A stretch of 64,000 bases of DNA, taken from the NCBI GenBank assembly GCA_030832085.1, contig JAURJU010000038.1, positions 1-64,000 of the forward strand, given 5' to 3'. Position 1 is the stretch's first letter; the number at the start of each line of letters is the position of its first letter. Position numbers and translations under genes: made by a program. Shown piece after piece: positions 37,373 to 45,903 of the stretch. Origin of the DNA: Chitinophagales bacterium. GTDB taxonomy: Bacteria > Bacteroidota > Bacteroidia > Chitinophagales > Chitinophagaceae. Under the pieces are notes generated by a model. The model made no database searches. It was not told the DNA's origin and saw only the letters and a program-made list of their open reading frames with translations.

Positions 37373-38106
37373 AAATATTCACAAGGTTTGGAGAATTTCT
37401 TTTGATGATCAAAGGCATGTTCACCAAGCCAGAGAACTGGCGCATGTATTGGAAGGAACTCATGCACCAATCGGTTGAATTGGGCATTGGGTCGTTGGGC
37501 ATTGTGGGCATCATATCCGTTTTCATTGGAGCGGTATCCACGGTTCAAACAGCATACCAGTTGGTAAGCCCCATCATACCTCGATCTGTGATTGCACAAA
37601 TTGTGCGGGACACCATCATCCTTGAGTTTGCACCTACCATCACCTGTATTGTACTTGCAGGTGTTGTGGGAAGCAAGATTTCCAGTGAACTTGGCAACAT
37701 GCGGGTAACCGAGCAAATCGACGCATTGGAAATCATGGGTATCAATACCAAGGCCTACCTTATTTTTCCAAAGATTGCTGCAGCCTTGATCACTGTTCCA
37801 CTCCTTGTCATCATTTCCATGACCCTGGGCGTTTGGGGAGGACGCTTTGTCGGTGAACTTACAGGCATTTTACCCCATGAAATTTTTGACAGGGGATTGA
37901 ATGAAAACTTCATGCCCTACAACGTAACTTTTGCATTGACAAAAGCCTACACCTTTGCTTTCATCATCACGGCAATACCTGCCTACTTTGGTTACAATGT
38001 AAAAGGTGGAGCCCTGGAAATCGGAAGGGCAAGCACCACTGCTGTGGTCACCAGCTGTATCATCATTCTCCTGGCAGACTACATATTGGCAGCCGTTCTC
38101 CTTTAA
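37369..38106 (+). CDS. mlaE: MlaE-like ABC transporter permease
   Basis: 245 aa with about five membrane segments. GAVSTVQTAYQLVSP, PTITCIVLAGVVGSKISSELGNMRVTEQIDALEIMGIN and the conserved FAFIITAIPAYFGYNVKGGALEIGRASTTAVV mark the MlaE/YrbE permease family, which moves phospholipids between membranes to maintain outer-membrane asymmetry. It starts inside the end of maeB (ATGA overlap) and is followed 9 bp later by the MlaF ATPase. MlaD and other partners are not encoded next to it. Confidence 0.9.
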   Translation: MKIFTRFGEFLLMIKGMFTKPENWRMYWKELMHQSVELGIGSLGIVGIISVFIGAVSTVQTAYQLVSPIIPRSVIAQIVRDTIILEFAPTITCIVLAGVVGSKISSELGNMRVTEQIDALEIMGINTKAYLIFPKIAAALITVPLLVIISMTLGVWGGRFVGELTGILPHEIFDRGLNENFMPYNVTFALTKAYTFAFIITAIPAYFGYNVKGGALEIGRASTTAVVTSCIIILLADYILAAVLL

Positions 38107-38115
38107 ACACCAGCC

Positions 38116-38928
38116 ATGATATCCATCACCAATATCGCCAAGGGATTTAACGAAAAGCCTGTCATAGAGGGGGTTTCGGCTGAATTTCAAACGGGGAAAT
38201 GCAACCTCATCATCGGCGCAAGCGGCAGCGGAAAAACCGTTTTGATGAAATGCCTGGTGGGCTTGATGACACCAGATTTTGGACAGATCATGTACGATGG
38301 AGAAAACTTCAGTGACATGAACCAGCAGGCAAAAAAAATCATGCGCAGGAAAATCGGAATGCTTTTCCAGGGATCAGCCCTTTTTGATAGCATGACAGTT
38401 GAACAGAACATCATGTTTCCCCTGGATATGTTCAGCAATGATACAAGGGCAGAAAAACAAAAAAGGGTTGACCAGGTACTTGATCGTGTCAACCTCAGTG
38501 AAGCGCATAAAAAATTTCCTGCAGAGATCAGTGGGGGAATGAAAAAAAGGGTGGGCATTGCCAGGGCCATCGTGCTCAATCCACAGTACCTTTTTTGCGA
38601 TGAACCCAATTCCGGACTGGATCCGCAAACATCATTGGTGATTGACAAACTGATCCGGGAGATCACCACAGAATACAACATTACAACGGTCATCAATACA
38701 CACGACATGAACAGTGTGATGGAAATTGGAGACAGGATCCTCTACATGTACCAGGGGAAAAAAGAATGGGAAGGGAACAACAAGGAAATCATTTTCAGCA
38801 AAAATGAGCGCCTCAACAATTTCATTTTTGCTTCGGAATTCCTGAAAGATGCAAAAGACATGAGAATGCTTGAAGTCAGCGGTAAAATTGATGACAAAAG
38901 GGACATGGACCAGTTGCTGAAAGGCTGA
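38116..38928 (+). CDS. mlaF: MlaF-like ABC transporter ATPase
   Basis: 270 aa. Walker A is GASGSGKTVLMK (about 35-46), Q-loop GMLFQGSALFDSMTVEQN, signature ISGGMKKRVGIARA and Walker B QYLFCDEPNSGLDP, with the switch His in INTHDMNS. It powers the MlaE permease and probably acts in retrograde lipid transport. The start is 9 bp after mlaE; together with maeB the three genes form one translationally coupled unit. Confidence 0.93.
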   Translation: MISITNIAKGFNEKPVIEGVSAEFQTGKCNLIIGASGSGKTVLMKCLVGLMTPDFGQIMYDGENFSDMNQQAKKIMRRKIGMLFQGSALFDSMTVEQNIMFPLDMFSNDTRAEKQKRVDQVLDRVNLSEAHKKFPAEISGGMKKRVGIARAIVLNPQYLFCDEPNSGLDPQTSLVIDKLIREITTEYNITTVINTHDMNSVMEIGDRILYMYQGKKEWEGNNKEIIFSKNERLNNFIFASEFLKDAKDMRMLEVSGKIDDKRDMDQLLKG

Positions 38929-38978
38929 CGTTCATGTATTGAAAGGGCCAGAACAATATTTCAAACTTTACTTGCAAA

Positions 38979-38999
38979 CTCTCCCCTCTCCCTCATCGC
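38979..38999 (-). repeat. Reverse-strand heptamer cluster before sucD
   Basis: Read on the minus strand: GCGATGA then GGGAGAG twice, the same heptamer family as the gene-end arrays but in opposite orientation. It sits between a TTG at 38972 and the -7 box at 39007. Confidence 0.55.
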
Positions 39000-39006
39000 T
39001 TTGTAT

Positions 39007-39014
39007 TATATTTG
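39007..39014 (+). promoter_or_regulatory. -7 box of sucD
   Basis: TATATTTG matches TAnnTTTG and ends 25 bp before the sucD ATG. The nearest upstream TTG (38972-38974) is 32 bp away; the extra length over the usual 18-20 bp equals about two heptamers. Confidence 0.4.
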
Positions 39015-39039
39015 CCCCACCAAAATAAACATCTATACC

Positions 39040-39915
39040 ATGTCAGTTTTAGTGAACAAGTCATCCAAAATCATCGTACAGGGATTTACCGGTACTGAAG
39101 GCACATTTCATGCAACACAAATGATAGCGTATGGCACCCAGGTTGTGGGTGGCGTTACCCCTGGAAAAGGCGGCAGCTCCCATCTTGACAAGCCCGTATT
39201 CAACACTGTTGCAGATGCTGTTCAACAAACTGGTGCGGATGTCAGCATCATTTTTGTCCCCCCTGCATTTGCAGGAGATGCGATCATGGAAGCTGCAGAG
39301 GCCGGGATTGCACTGGTGGTTTGTATCACTGAAGGCATTCCTGTGCAAGACATGGTAAAGGTGAAAAACTACCTCCAGGGCAAATCGACCCGACTGATTG
39401 GCCCGAACTGCCCAGGGGTCATCACAGCGGATGAATGTAAGGTTGGCATTATGCCAGGCTTCATTTTTAAAAAAGGCAACATCGGTATCGTATCCAAATC
39501 CGGCACCCTGACTTACGAAGCGGCTGACCAGATTGCGAAAGCCGGCCTGGGTGTAACCACTGCCATCGGCATTGGTGGTGATCCCATCATTGGAACACCA
39601 ACAAAGGAGGCAGTAGAATTGCTCATGAATGATCCCGAAACACATGGAATTGTCATGATTGGTGAAATCGGTGGCGGCATGGAAGCTGAAGCTGCTCGAT
39701 GGATCAAGGAAAATGGCACCAAGCCAGTTGTTGGTTTCATCGCAGGCCAAACTGCCCCTCCTGGCAGAAGAATGGGGCATGCAGGTGCCATTATTGGCGG
39801 ATCAGACGATACTGCAGCAGCCAAGATGAAGATCATGCGCGAGTGTGGCATCCATGTTGTGGACAGCCCTGCTGACATTGGAACAACCATGGCAGCAGCA
39901 ATGGCTGAAAAATAA
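39040..39915 (+). CDS. sucD: Succinyl-CoA ligase alpha subunit
   Basis: 291 aa from the ATG at 39040; the frame is open 13 codons further but family members begin [29 protein letters not shown] and [11 protein letters not shown] belong to the CoA-binding fold, and the phosphohistidine loop is [13 protein letters not shown], with His about residue 247. It forms the ADP/GDP-forming succinyl-CoA synthetase with SucC, a TCA-cycle step. SucC is not encoded next to it, as is common in Bacteroidota. Confidence 0.96.
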   Translation: MSVLVNKSSKIIVQGFTGTEGTFHATQMIAYGTQVVGGVTPGKGGSSHLDKPVFNTVADAVQQTGADVSIIFVPPAFAGDAIMEAAEAGIALVVCITEGIPVQDMVKVKNYLQGKSTRLIGPNCPGVITADECKVGIMPGFIFKKGNIGIVSKSGTLTYEAADQIAKAGLGVTTAIGIGGDPIIGTPTKEAVELLMNDPETHGIVMIGEIGGGMEAEAARWIKENGTKPVVGFIAGQTAPPGRRMGHAGAIIGGSDDTAAAKMKIMRECGIHVVDSPADIGTTMAAAMAEK

Positions 39916-39931
39916 ATTCCCTGCAAAAAAA

Positions 39932-40375
39932 ATGAAAAAGCCCCAGGTTTACCATATTCCCTATAAGTTTCGAAGGGTGGAAAACCTCCATATTTTATTG
40001 TGGCTGATCAAGGATGCCTGTTGGGCACTGAACCTCAAGTATCCTGCTTTGGTCATGATTGTGCCCACCTTGCTCGTGGCTGTTCTCATCACCTACCAAA
40101 CCAGAAAAATCACGGGAGAGTTCCTCCACAACCTTGCAATAGATTTTTGGATCACAGCCAACTGCACCTGGATGATTGGAGAGTTTTTCAGCTGGGATGC
40201 CAATCTGGTTGGGCCTTATGGCCTGAGGGAATTTTCACTTGTTCCCTTCGGGATTGGACTGCTGATCCTTGGATACTATTATCTGGTCTACATGCACAAG
40301 CCTGGTCTGGAAGAACAGGTTCAAGAGCAGACGGAAAAACTGATCCGTGAGGAGGAAGCCAAGGCCAGGAACTAA
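39932..40375 (+). CDS. Small integral membrane protein of unknown function
   Basis: 147 aa from the ATG at 39932, chosen because upstream codons overlap sucD in another frame. About three to four membrane segments: a hydrophobic stretch near 20-35, VMIVPTLLVAVLITYQT, LAIDFWITANCTWMIGEFFSW and LVPFGIGLLILGYYYLVYM, followed by a charged C-terminal coil (EEQVQEQTEKLIREEEAKARN-like). Starts 16 bp after sucD and is probably co-transcribed with it. No family with a known function was recognised. Confidence 0.7.
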   Translation: MKKPQVYHIPYKFRRVENLHILLWLIKDACWALNLKYPALVMIVPTLLVAVLITYQTRKITGEFLHNLAIDFWITANCTWMIGEFFSWDANLVGPYGLREFSLVPFGIGLLILGYYYLVYMHKPGLEEQVQEQTEKLIREEEAKARN

Positions 40376-40377
40376 TC

Positions 40378-40409
40378 TTGGCAAAAATGCAGTCCTTGGA
40401 GTATCTTTG
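40378..40409 (+). promoter_or_regulatory. Promoter of aspS
   Basis: TTG at 40378-40380 and TATCTTTG at 40402-40409, separated by 21 bp, fit the Bacteroidota promoter form. The box ends 35 bp before the aspS ATG. Confidence 0.5.
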
Positions 40410-40444
40410 GGCCTTTAATCACCGGCCTCAACAAATCAATCAAT

Positions 40445-42274
40445 ATGTTCAGATCGCATACATGTGGAGAACTCAGGCTCACGCAGGCGGGATCATCCGT
40501 GACACTTGCCGGATGGGTGCAAACCGTCAGAAAATTTGGTGCCATTACATTTGTTGACCTGCGCGACCGCTACGGAATTACCCAGTTGGTATTCAACGAA
40601 GGGTTCAACCAACAATTGGATGAAAACCCCCTGGGCAGGGAATTTGTGTTGCAGGCAAAGGGCACCGTTATTGAACGCAGCAACAAGAACCCGGCCATTC
40701 CTACTGGAGAGATTGAGTTGGAGGTAAGCGCTTTCACCATTTTGAACAAATCAGCCGTTCCACCCTTCACCATCCAGGATGACACGGATGGAGGGGATGA
40801 TATTCGCATGAAATACAGGTACCTTGACCTGCGCAGGAATGCCGTAAAAAAGAATTTGGAACTGCGCTATGCAGTGAACCGTTCAGCAAGGAATTACCTC
40901 CATGAAAATGCATTCATGGACATCGAAACTCCTTTCCTGATCAAATCCACCCCTGAGGGTGCAAGGGATTTCGTGGTGCCCTCCAGGATGAACCAGGGGC
41001 AGTTCTATGCCCTGCCACAATCGCCCCAAACATTCAAGCAACTCCTGATGGTCAGCGGCTATGACAGGTACTACCAAATCGTAAAATGCTTCAGGGATGA
41101 GGATCTCAGGGCCGACAGGCAACCCGAGTTCACACAGATTGATTGTGAAATGGCTTTCGTGGAACAGGAAGACATTCTGAACATGTTCGAAACCCTGATC
41201 AAACGCATTTTCAAGGATGTAAAGCATATCGATTACACCGATGCAGTGGAGCGCATGACCTGGGAAGATGCCATGTGGCAGTATGGGAATGACAAACCGG
41301 ATATCCGTTTTGACATGAAGATCTGCACCCTGAAAAAACCGTCAACCGTTTATTTCAACAAACAGGATCATGCAACATTGATCAACGATGCCGGCTTTGT
41401 AGTATTTGATGCTGCTGAATCCGTGATGGCCATTGCTGTTCCCGGTGGTGCCACCTTTACCAGAAAACAGCTGGATGAACTGACCGAGTGGGTCAAAAGG
41501 CCTCAGATTGGCATGAAGGGATTGGCTTATATCCGTTACAATGAGGACGGAAGCCTGAAAAGCAGCATAGACAAATTTTACAACGAAGATCGCCTGAAGG
41601 GAATTGCAGCCGCATCTGGCGCCCATCCCGGTGACATAGTATTGATTCTGGCCGGAGCAGAAGAAAGGACCCGAAAAGCCACCAGCGAGCTGAGGCTTGA
41701 AATGGGCAAACAGTTGGGGTTGCGCAAGGAGGATGAATTCAAATTGCTTTGGGTGCTTGATTTCCCATTGTTTGAATATGCAGAAGAGGAAAACAGGTGG
41801 GTAGCGCGGCATCATCCGTTCACTTCACCCAAACCTTCCCAGATCCAAACCATGATTGAGAACGATCCGCTGATCCATGATGCTGCCAATTACCTATCCC
41901 ACCCTTATGCCCAGATCAAGGCCAACGCATACGACATGGTATTGAACGGCAATGAAATTGGCGGTGGATCCATCAGGATTTTCCAGCGCGAATTGCAAGA
42001 AAAAATGTTTGCTGCCCTCGGCATGAGCGAGGAAGAAGCGCTTCACAAATTCGGCTTCTTGCTGGGGGCCTTTGAATATGGTGCACCGCCACATGGTGGA
42101 ATCGCCTTTGGTTTCGACAGGCTTTGCTCCATCCTCGGAGGAAGCGAAAGCATCCGTGATTTTATTGCATTTCCCAAGAACAATTCAGGCCGTGATGTGA
42201 TGCTGGATGCACCATCTTCCATAGATGAGAAGCAGTTGGTGGAGTTGGGAATAGGGGTGAGGGATGAGGGATGA
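40445..42274 (+). CDS. aspS: Aspartyl-tRNA synthetase
   Basis: 609 aa, bacterial class IIb form: an OB-fold anticodon-binding domain ([32 protein letters not shown]), class II motifs around [23 protein letters not shown], the GAD insertion domain (about 285-430) and motif 3 [15 protein letters not shown]. It charges tRNA-Asp (and possibly tRNA-Asn, depending on GatCAB, not visible here). The last two heptamers of a GGGATGA array form its final codons and stop, so the array crosses the end of the gene. Confidence 0.97.
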   Translation: MFRSHTCGELRLTQAGSSVTLAGWVQTVRKFGAITFVDLRDRYGITQLVFNEGFNQQLDENPLGREFVLQAKGTVIERSNKNPAIPTGEIELEVSAFTILNKSAVPPFTIQDDTDGGDDIRMKYRYLDLRRNAVKKNLELRYAVNRSARNYLHENAFMDIETPFLIKSTPEGARDFVVPSRMNQGQFYALPQSPQTFKQLLMVSGYDRYYQIVKCFRDEDLRADRQPEFTQIDCEMAFVEQEDILNMFETLIKRIFKDVKHIDYTDAVERMTWEDAMWQYGNDKPDIRFDMKICTLKKPSTVYFNKQDHATLINDAGFVVFDAAESVMAIAVPGGATFTRKQLDELTEWVKRPQIGMKGLAYIRYNEDGSLKSSIDKFYNEDRLKGIAAASGAHPGDIVLILAGAEERTRKATSELRLEMGKQLGLRKEDEFKLLWVLDFPLFEYAEEENRWVARHHPFTSPKPSQIQTMIENDPLIHDAANYLSHPYAQIKANAYDMVLNGNEIGGGSIRIFQRELQEKMFAALGMSEEEALHKFGFLLGAFEYGAPPHGGIAFGFDRLCSILGGSESIRDFIAFPKNNSGRDVMLDAPSSIDEKQLVELGIGVRDEG

Positions 42275-42288
42275 GGGGTGAGGGATGA
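42254..42288 (+). repeat. Tandem heptamer array across the aspS stop codon
   Basis: Five 7-bp units: GGGGTGA, GGGATGA twice, GGGGTGA, GGGATGA. The third unit contains the aspS stop TGA (42272-42274); the first two encode the C-terminal VRDEG-like residues. Same family as the arrays after icd and the M20 gene. Confidence 0.9.
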
Positions 42289-42392
42289 GGCTGCTGAAGC
42301 ATTTTCAAGAGCTCACCGCTCGCTTAAAGCGCTCTGTACTTATTTTGTCTTTTGTTTGCCATTGGATGGTTGGCAGGCAAGCAGAATCACAT

Positions 42393-44513
42393 TTACAATG
42401 TCTTTACCCTGATATTCCTGAACCGCACTACAGACCCATGGCCGAGAAAACCAATATGGCCTTTGGGATTGTGCAGTCCTGGATGATCGCGGTGGTCTGC
42501 TGTTCCATGTAGGGAAGCTTCCTTGATATCACCATCCATGATGACCTGTCCATTCAAGATGACTTTTATCCTTGAGCCCTTTGCGATGACCACTTCCTCA
42601 TTCCATTCTCCAACTGGTTTAAGAAATCCCCTGCGTGCCGGAATCACACCATATACCGAACCATGGTACTGGTACGTATTCAGGTTCTTGTAGATGTCTG
42701 CCTCATTGTCCAGGATCTGCAGTTCCATGCCCACATAGGCAGCATCGCCCTCGGTAGGTGTCCGTATCCCCAAGCCATTGTTTGCACCAGGTGTCAATTG
42801 AAAATCAAACCTGAATTCAAAATCACCATACTGGTTTGCAGTATACAGGTTTCCGCCACTGCCTCCGGCAGGATTGACCACCATGGTTCCCTTTTCAACC
42901 AGGTAGCCTGCCTTGTTGCCTACCCATTTGTCAAGATTACTGCCATCAAACAACATCTCGAATCCCTGCTTTTTTTCGTCTTCTGTCAACCTGGAACTGA
43001 GGTCTCCAGGAATTTCCCTGATGAAAATATTCCGGTATGCAACATAGGTTCCATGTGCCTGTAATTCAATTTGCTCCTTGATGAATATGGGAAGTTTTCT
43101 GTCCCAATAATTCTCCAGTGTGATGTTATCGGTCACCAACACTCCATTCAATTCAACGCTTACCTTTTCCCCTACCATGGTGATGTGGAAAGTGTTCCAT
43201 TCGCCAATCTTGTTGTCGGCAACCATGAGGGGTTTGCTTTGGTTTTTTTGGTTGTTGTACAGCCCACCTGATCCCACTTGTGCGCCAACCTCTCTGCGAG
43301 ATGTATCCCAAATCTGTACCTGGGGACTGCCCCTGAGGTAAATACCAGCATCCCCTTTTTCAGTGATTTTCCAATCCACATACATCTCAAAATCACCATA
43401 TTTTTTTATGGTGCAGAGGTTGTCCCCATGACCTGTAAAAATAAGCAAGCCATCTTTTACAATCCAATCCTGTTGTGCATTTACACTGGCTTCTGCCTCT
43501 GCCTTCAACAATTCTTGCTCAGACATTTTAGCGCGTGATATCGGGTTGCCTACCAGTCCTTTCCAACCGTCCAGGTTCTTTTCATTGAAAAGGGAAACAA
43601 AGCCATGGTCGTAGGGCATGGAATTGAGATGCCCGCGAAGTTCCTTGACCAGGAAGGCACTGTCCGTTCCACTGATCAGTGGCAGTGCCGCTTCAAGCAC
43701 ATCCCTTACAGCCTTGCCCGATAGTGTTTTGTCTTTCAAACCAATGCGTGCAGCAATCAGGGCAGCCTGCCTCTTGAGATTGGGATTTGTCAAATATTTA
43801 CCTGCAAACACCAATGCCCCCAAACCGGTAAGATGATCGGCCCTTGCAAGAATATTCCTTTCCTGCACAGGGTTTTTTGCTGCAGCCATTTGGTCCTGCA
43901 GGTCCAGCAATTGTTGGGCGCTGTTTTTTGTTGATGCGGCGGGCTGCAAAGACGTCATTGTCGTTTGCAGTTTGAAATTGGCATTGTCAATGGCTGCCTG
44001 AATATGTTGCGAAAGGGGTGCTTTTGAAGATGAAAGGGCCTTGTTGAGCGCAGCTGTTGCAGCCTCTGTTTTAAATGTAGCCAATGCCCTTGCAGCTGCT
44101 CCACAATAGACCTCATCCTTCAACAATTTGGACAATGGCTTGATGGCATTTGCATCCCCCAACAAACCCAATTCCTGGATCATCAGGTCTTTTGCATAGC
44201 GCGTTGTTGCAGCGTTCAGGGATGAGCTGAGCATGCCGGACAACTTGGTCCTTCCAGCTGCATTCAAAGCAGTGTGATGGGTATAGGCATTCAATGCATA
44301 AGTAGCTTTCAGTTTCAGGGAATCATCATCCAACATGGACAACAATTTCTTCCAGTCAGCCTTGGCCCATGATTCCATGGAAGAAAGCACCGTCTGCACA
44401 TCGGCAGACTTTTGATAAGGAAATGTGGCCACCGCCTTTGTCACATTGTCTTGGGCGTGAAGCAATAAGATTACTGCAAAATTAAATAACAAGGATATGA
44501 GTATCTTTTTCAT
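42393..44513 (-). CDS. Secreted protein with N-terminal helical repeats and two DUF1080 (3-keto-disaccharide hydrolase) domains
   Basis: 706 aa with signal peptide MKKILISLLFNFAVILLLHAQ. Residues about 40-290 look like HEAT-type alpha repeats. Two DUF1080 (PF06439) beta-sandwich units follow: about 305-505 (GFVSLFNEKNLDGWKGL ... YVAYRNIFIREIPGD) and about 515-706 (GFEMLFDGSNLDKWVGN ... VRFRNIRVK). Recent work on the family, as I recall it, links DUF1080 proteins to cleavage of 3-keto-glycosides made by Gfo/Idh/MocA oxidoreductases, and just such an oxidoreductase is encoded 18 bp upstream. The two genes are probably co-transcribed from the 45880 operator region. The substrate is unknown. Confidence 0.85.
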   Translation of the reverse strand: MKKILISLLFNFAVILLLHAQDNVTKAVATFPYQKSADVQTVLSSMESWAKADWKKLLSMLDDDSLKLKATYALNAYTHHTALNAAGRTKLSGMLSSSLNAATTRYAKDLMIQELGLLGDANAIKPLSKLLKDEVYCGAAARALATFKTEAATAALNKALSSSKAPLSQHIQAAIDNANFKLQTTMTSLQPAASTKNSAQQLLDLQDQMAAAKNPVQERNILARADHLTGLGALVFAGKYLTNPNLKRQAALIAARIGLKDKTLSGKAVRDVLEAALPLISGTDSAFLVKELRGHLNSMPYDHGFVSLFNEKNLDGWKGLVGNPISRAKMSEQELLKAEAEASVNAQQDWIVKDGLLIFTGHGDNLCTIKKYGDFEMYVDWKITEKGDAGIYLRGSPQVQIWDTSRREVGAQVGSGGLYNNQKNQSKPLMVADNKIGEWNTFHITMVGEKVSVELNGVLVTDNITLENYWDRKLPIFIKEQIELQAHGTYVAYRNIFIREIPGDLSSRLTEDEKKQGFEMLFDGSNLDKWVGNKAGYLVEKGTMVVNPAGGSGGNLYTANQYGDFEFRFDFQLTPGANNGLGIRTPTEGDAAYVGMELQILDNEADIYKNLNTYQYHGSVYGVIPARRGFLKPVGEWNEEVVIAKGSRIKVILNGQVIMDGDIKEASLHGTADHRDHPGLHNPKGHIGFLGHGSVVRFRNIRVKTL

Positions 44514-44531
44514 GAATGTGCTTGTTGAAGA

Positions 44532-45800
44532 TTAAATGTTCCAGGGTGCGCGCATGGGAGGATTGATCATCCTGTTGGCTTCGTCGTCATTGATGAAAAC
44601 CTGTTCGACAGGATCAAAACGCAGTGTGCGCCCAAGTTGTAGTGCAATCTTTCCAATGTTGATGATGGTGCAGGAGCGATGGCCATTGGATTCGTTCAAA
44701 GCAAATGGAGTCCGGTACCTGACTGAGTCCAGGAAATTTGTCACCTGTGGAGCTGGATCAGGCATCATGGCTATTTTCTCTTTCAGGTTGGGAATGTCTG
44801 ACTTGAATCCATTGAACAACTTCCCTTTTGGACCTTCGATGTAGGGAACCTCAGGACCGGTTCCCTCCCCATCCAACACAATCTTGCATCCGTCCGCATA
44901 GGTGTACGTAATCTTTCTAAAAGTGCCGCAAGCATCAGGATGCTGTTGCTCTGCATCCACTTCAACCATTACGGGGCTGGTATCATCCTTACCCAGGAAA
45001 TATTGGATGGGGTCAAGATAGTGCTGCCCCATATCACCCAGTCCGCCTCCATCATAATCCCAATATCCGCGGAAGGTAGGATTGGTCCTGTGTTCGTGAT
45101 AAGGCTTGAATGGTGCAGGTCCTAACCAGCGGTCATAGTCAAGAGTTTCTGGTACTTTCTGTTCTTCCAGTGTTGTTTTTCCAATCCAGTAAAACTTCCA
45201 ATCGAAGCCTGTTTGTTTGCCCACCGTTACCGTTAATGGCCATCCCAACAAGCCAGACTCAACCAACTTCTTGAGGGGCTTGACGGTTGTATTCATTCCA
45301 TAAAAATTCTCTTCAAAACGGAACCAGGTGTTGAGCCTGAACATCCTGCCGTACTGCTTTACTGCCTCCACTACCCTTTTGCCTTCTCCAATGGTACGTG
45401 TCATGGGCTTTTCACACCAAATGTCCTTGCCAGCTTTTGCAGCCTCAATCGCCATGATTCCATGCCAATGCGGTGGGGTGGCAATATGGACAATATCCAC
45501 TTCTGGAAGGGCGATCAGTTCGCGGTGGTCATGAAATTTCTTGATGGTTCCACCAACCCTTTTTTCAGCAGCCAGAAGATTGCGTTTCTCAACGTCGCAG
45601 ATGGCTACCACACGTGTTCCTGCATACTCAACATGGTTTCTTCCCATGCCCCCAACACCAATGATACCCTTGGTAAGTTGGTCGCTGGGTGGAATGAAAC
45701 CCTTGCCCAGCACATGGCGTGGAACAATAAAAAAACCAGCTGCTGCAGCAGCACTACCGAGGAGAAATTTTCTCCTGCCTTTGGATGTGAAGGAACTCAT
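44532..45800 (-). CDS. Tat-exported Gfo/Idh/MocA-family oxidoreductase
   Basis: 422 aa. A twin-arginine signal is visible (KGRRKFLLGSAAAAAGFF, Arg9-Arg10). The NAD(P)-binding fold contains KGIIGVGGMGRNH, and the CEKPMTR motif (EKP) typical of the family is near residue 134. The C-terminal part includes GGGLGDMGQHYLDPIQYFLG, a usual substrate-site region. Tat export suggests it folds with a bound cofactor and acts in the periplasm. Its neighbour is a DUF1080 protein; together they could oxidise a sugar at C3 and then cleave the resulting keto-glycoside, which is an inference from context. Confidence 0.9.
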   Translation of the reverse strand: MSSFTSKGRRKFLLGSAAAAAGFFIVPRHVLGKGFIPPSDQLTKGIIGVGGMGRNHVEYAGTRVVAICDVEKRNLLAAEKRVGGTIKKFHDHRELIALPEVDIVHIATPPHWHGIMAIEAAKAGKDIWCEKPMTRTIGEGKRVVEAVKQYGRMFRLNTWFRFEENFYGMNTTVKPLKKLVESGLLGWPLTVTVGKQTGFDWKFYWIGKTTLEEQKVPETLDYDRWLGPAPFKPYHEHRTNPTFRGYWDYDGGGLGDMGQHYLDPIQYFLGKDDTSPVMVEVDAEQQHPDACGTFRKITYTYADGCKIVLDGEGTGPEVPYIEGPKGKLFNGFKSDIPNLKEKIAMMPDPAPQVTNFLDSVRYRTPFALNESNGHRSCTIINIGKIALQLGRTLRFDPVEQVFINDDEANRMINPPMRAPWNI

Positions 45801-45879
45801 GCGGAAGAATATTGATTGATTCTAAAGATATACAATGAAGATGAAATTTCCCCTCATTTGGACATCAATCAATGGATGC

Positions 45880-45897
45880 TGCGCAATCGTTTGTGCA
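45880..45897. promoter_or_regulatory. Candidate LacI-family operator before the Gfo/Idh-DUF1080 operon
   Basis: TGCGCAATCGTTTGTGCA is an imperfect palindrome (7 of 9 half-site positions match) with a central CG. It resembles both the perfect palindrome at 12936 and the GCAATCGTT core shared by 5303 and 62824. It lies in the 103-bp gap between exuT and the Gfo/Idh start at 45800, about 80 bp before the latter. Confidence 0.55.
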
Positions 45898-45903
45898 AAT
45901 CGA

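Noticed and set aside
39061-39780. 239-codon minus-strand frame
   Set aside because: Antisense to sucD; composition mirrors the sense codons and no domain is seen.
42285-42512. 75-codon plus-strand frame after aspS
   Set aside because: Begins in the heptamer array and overlaps the end of the DUF1080 gene on the other strand.
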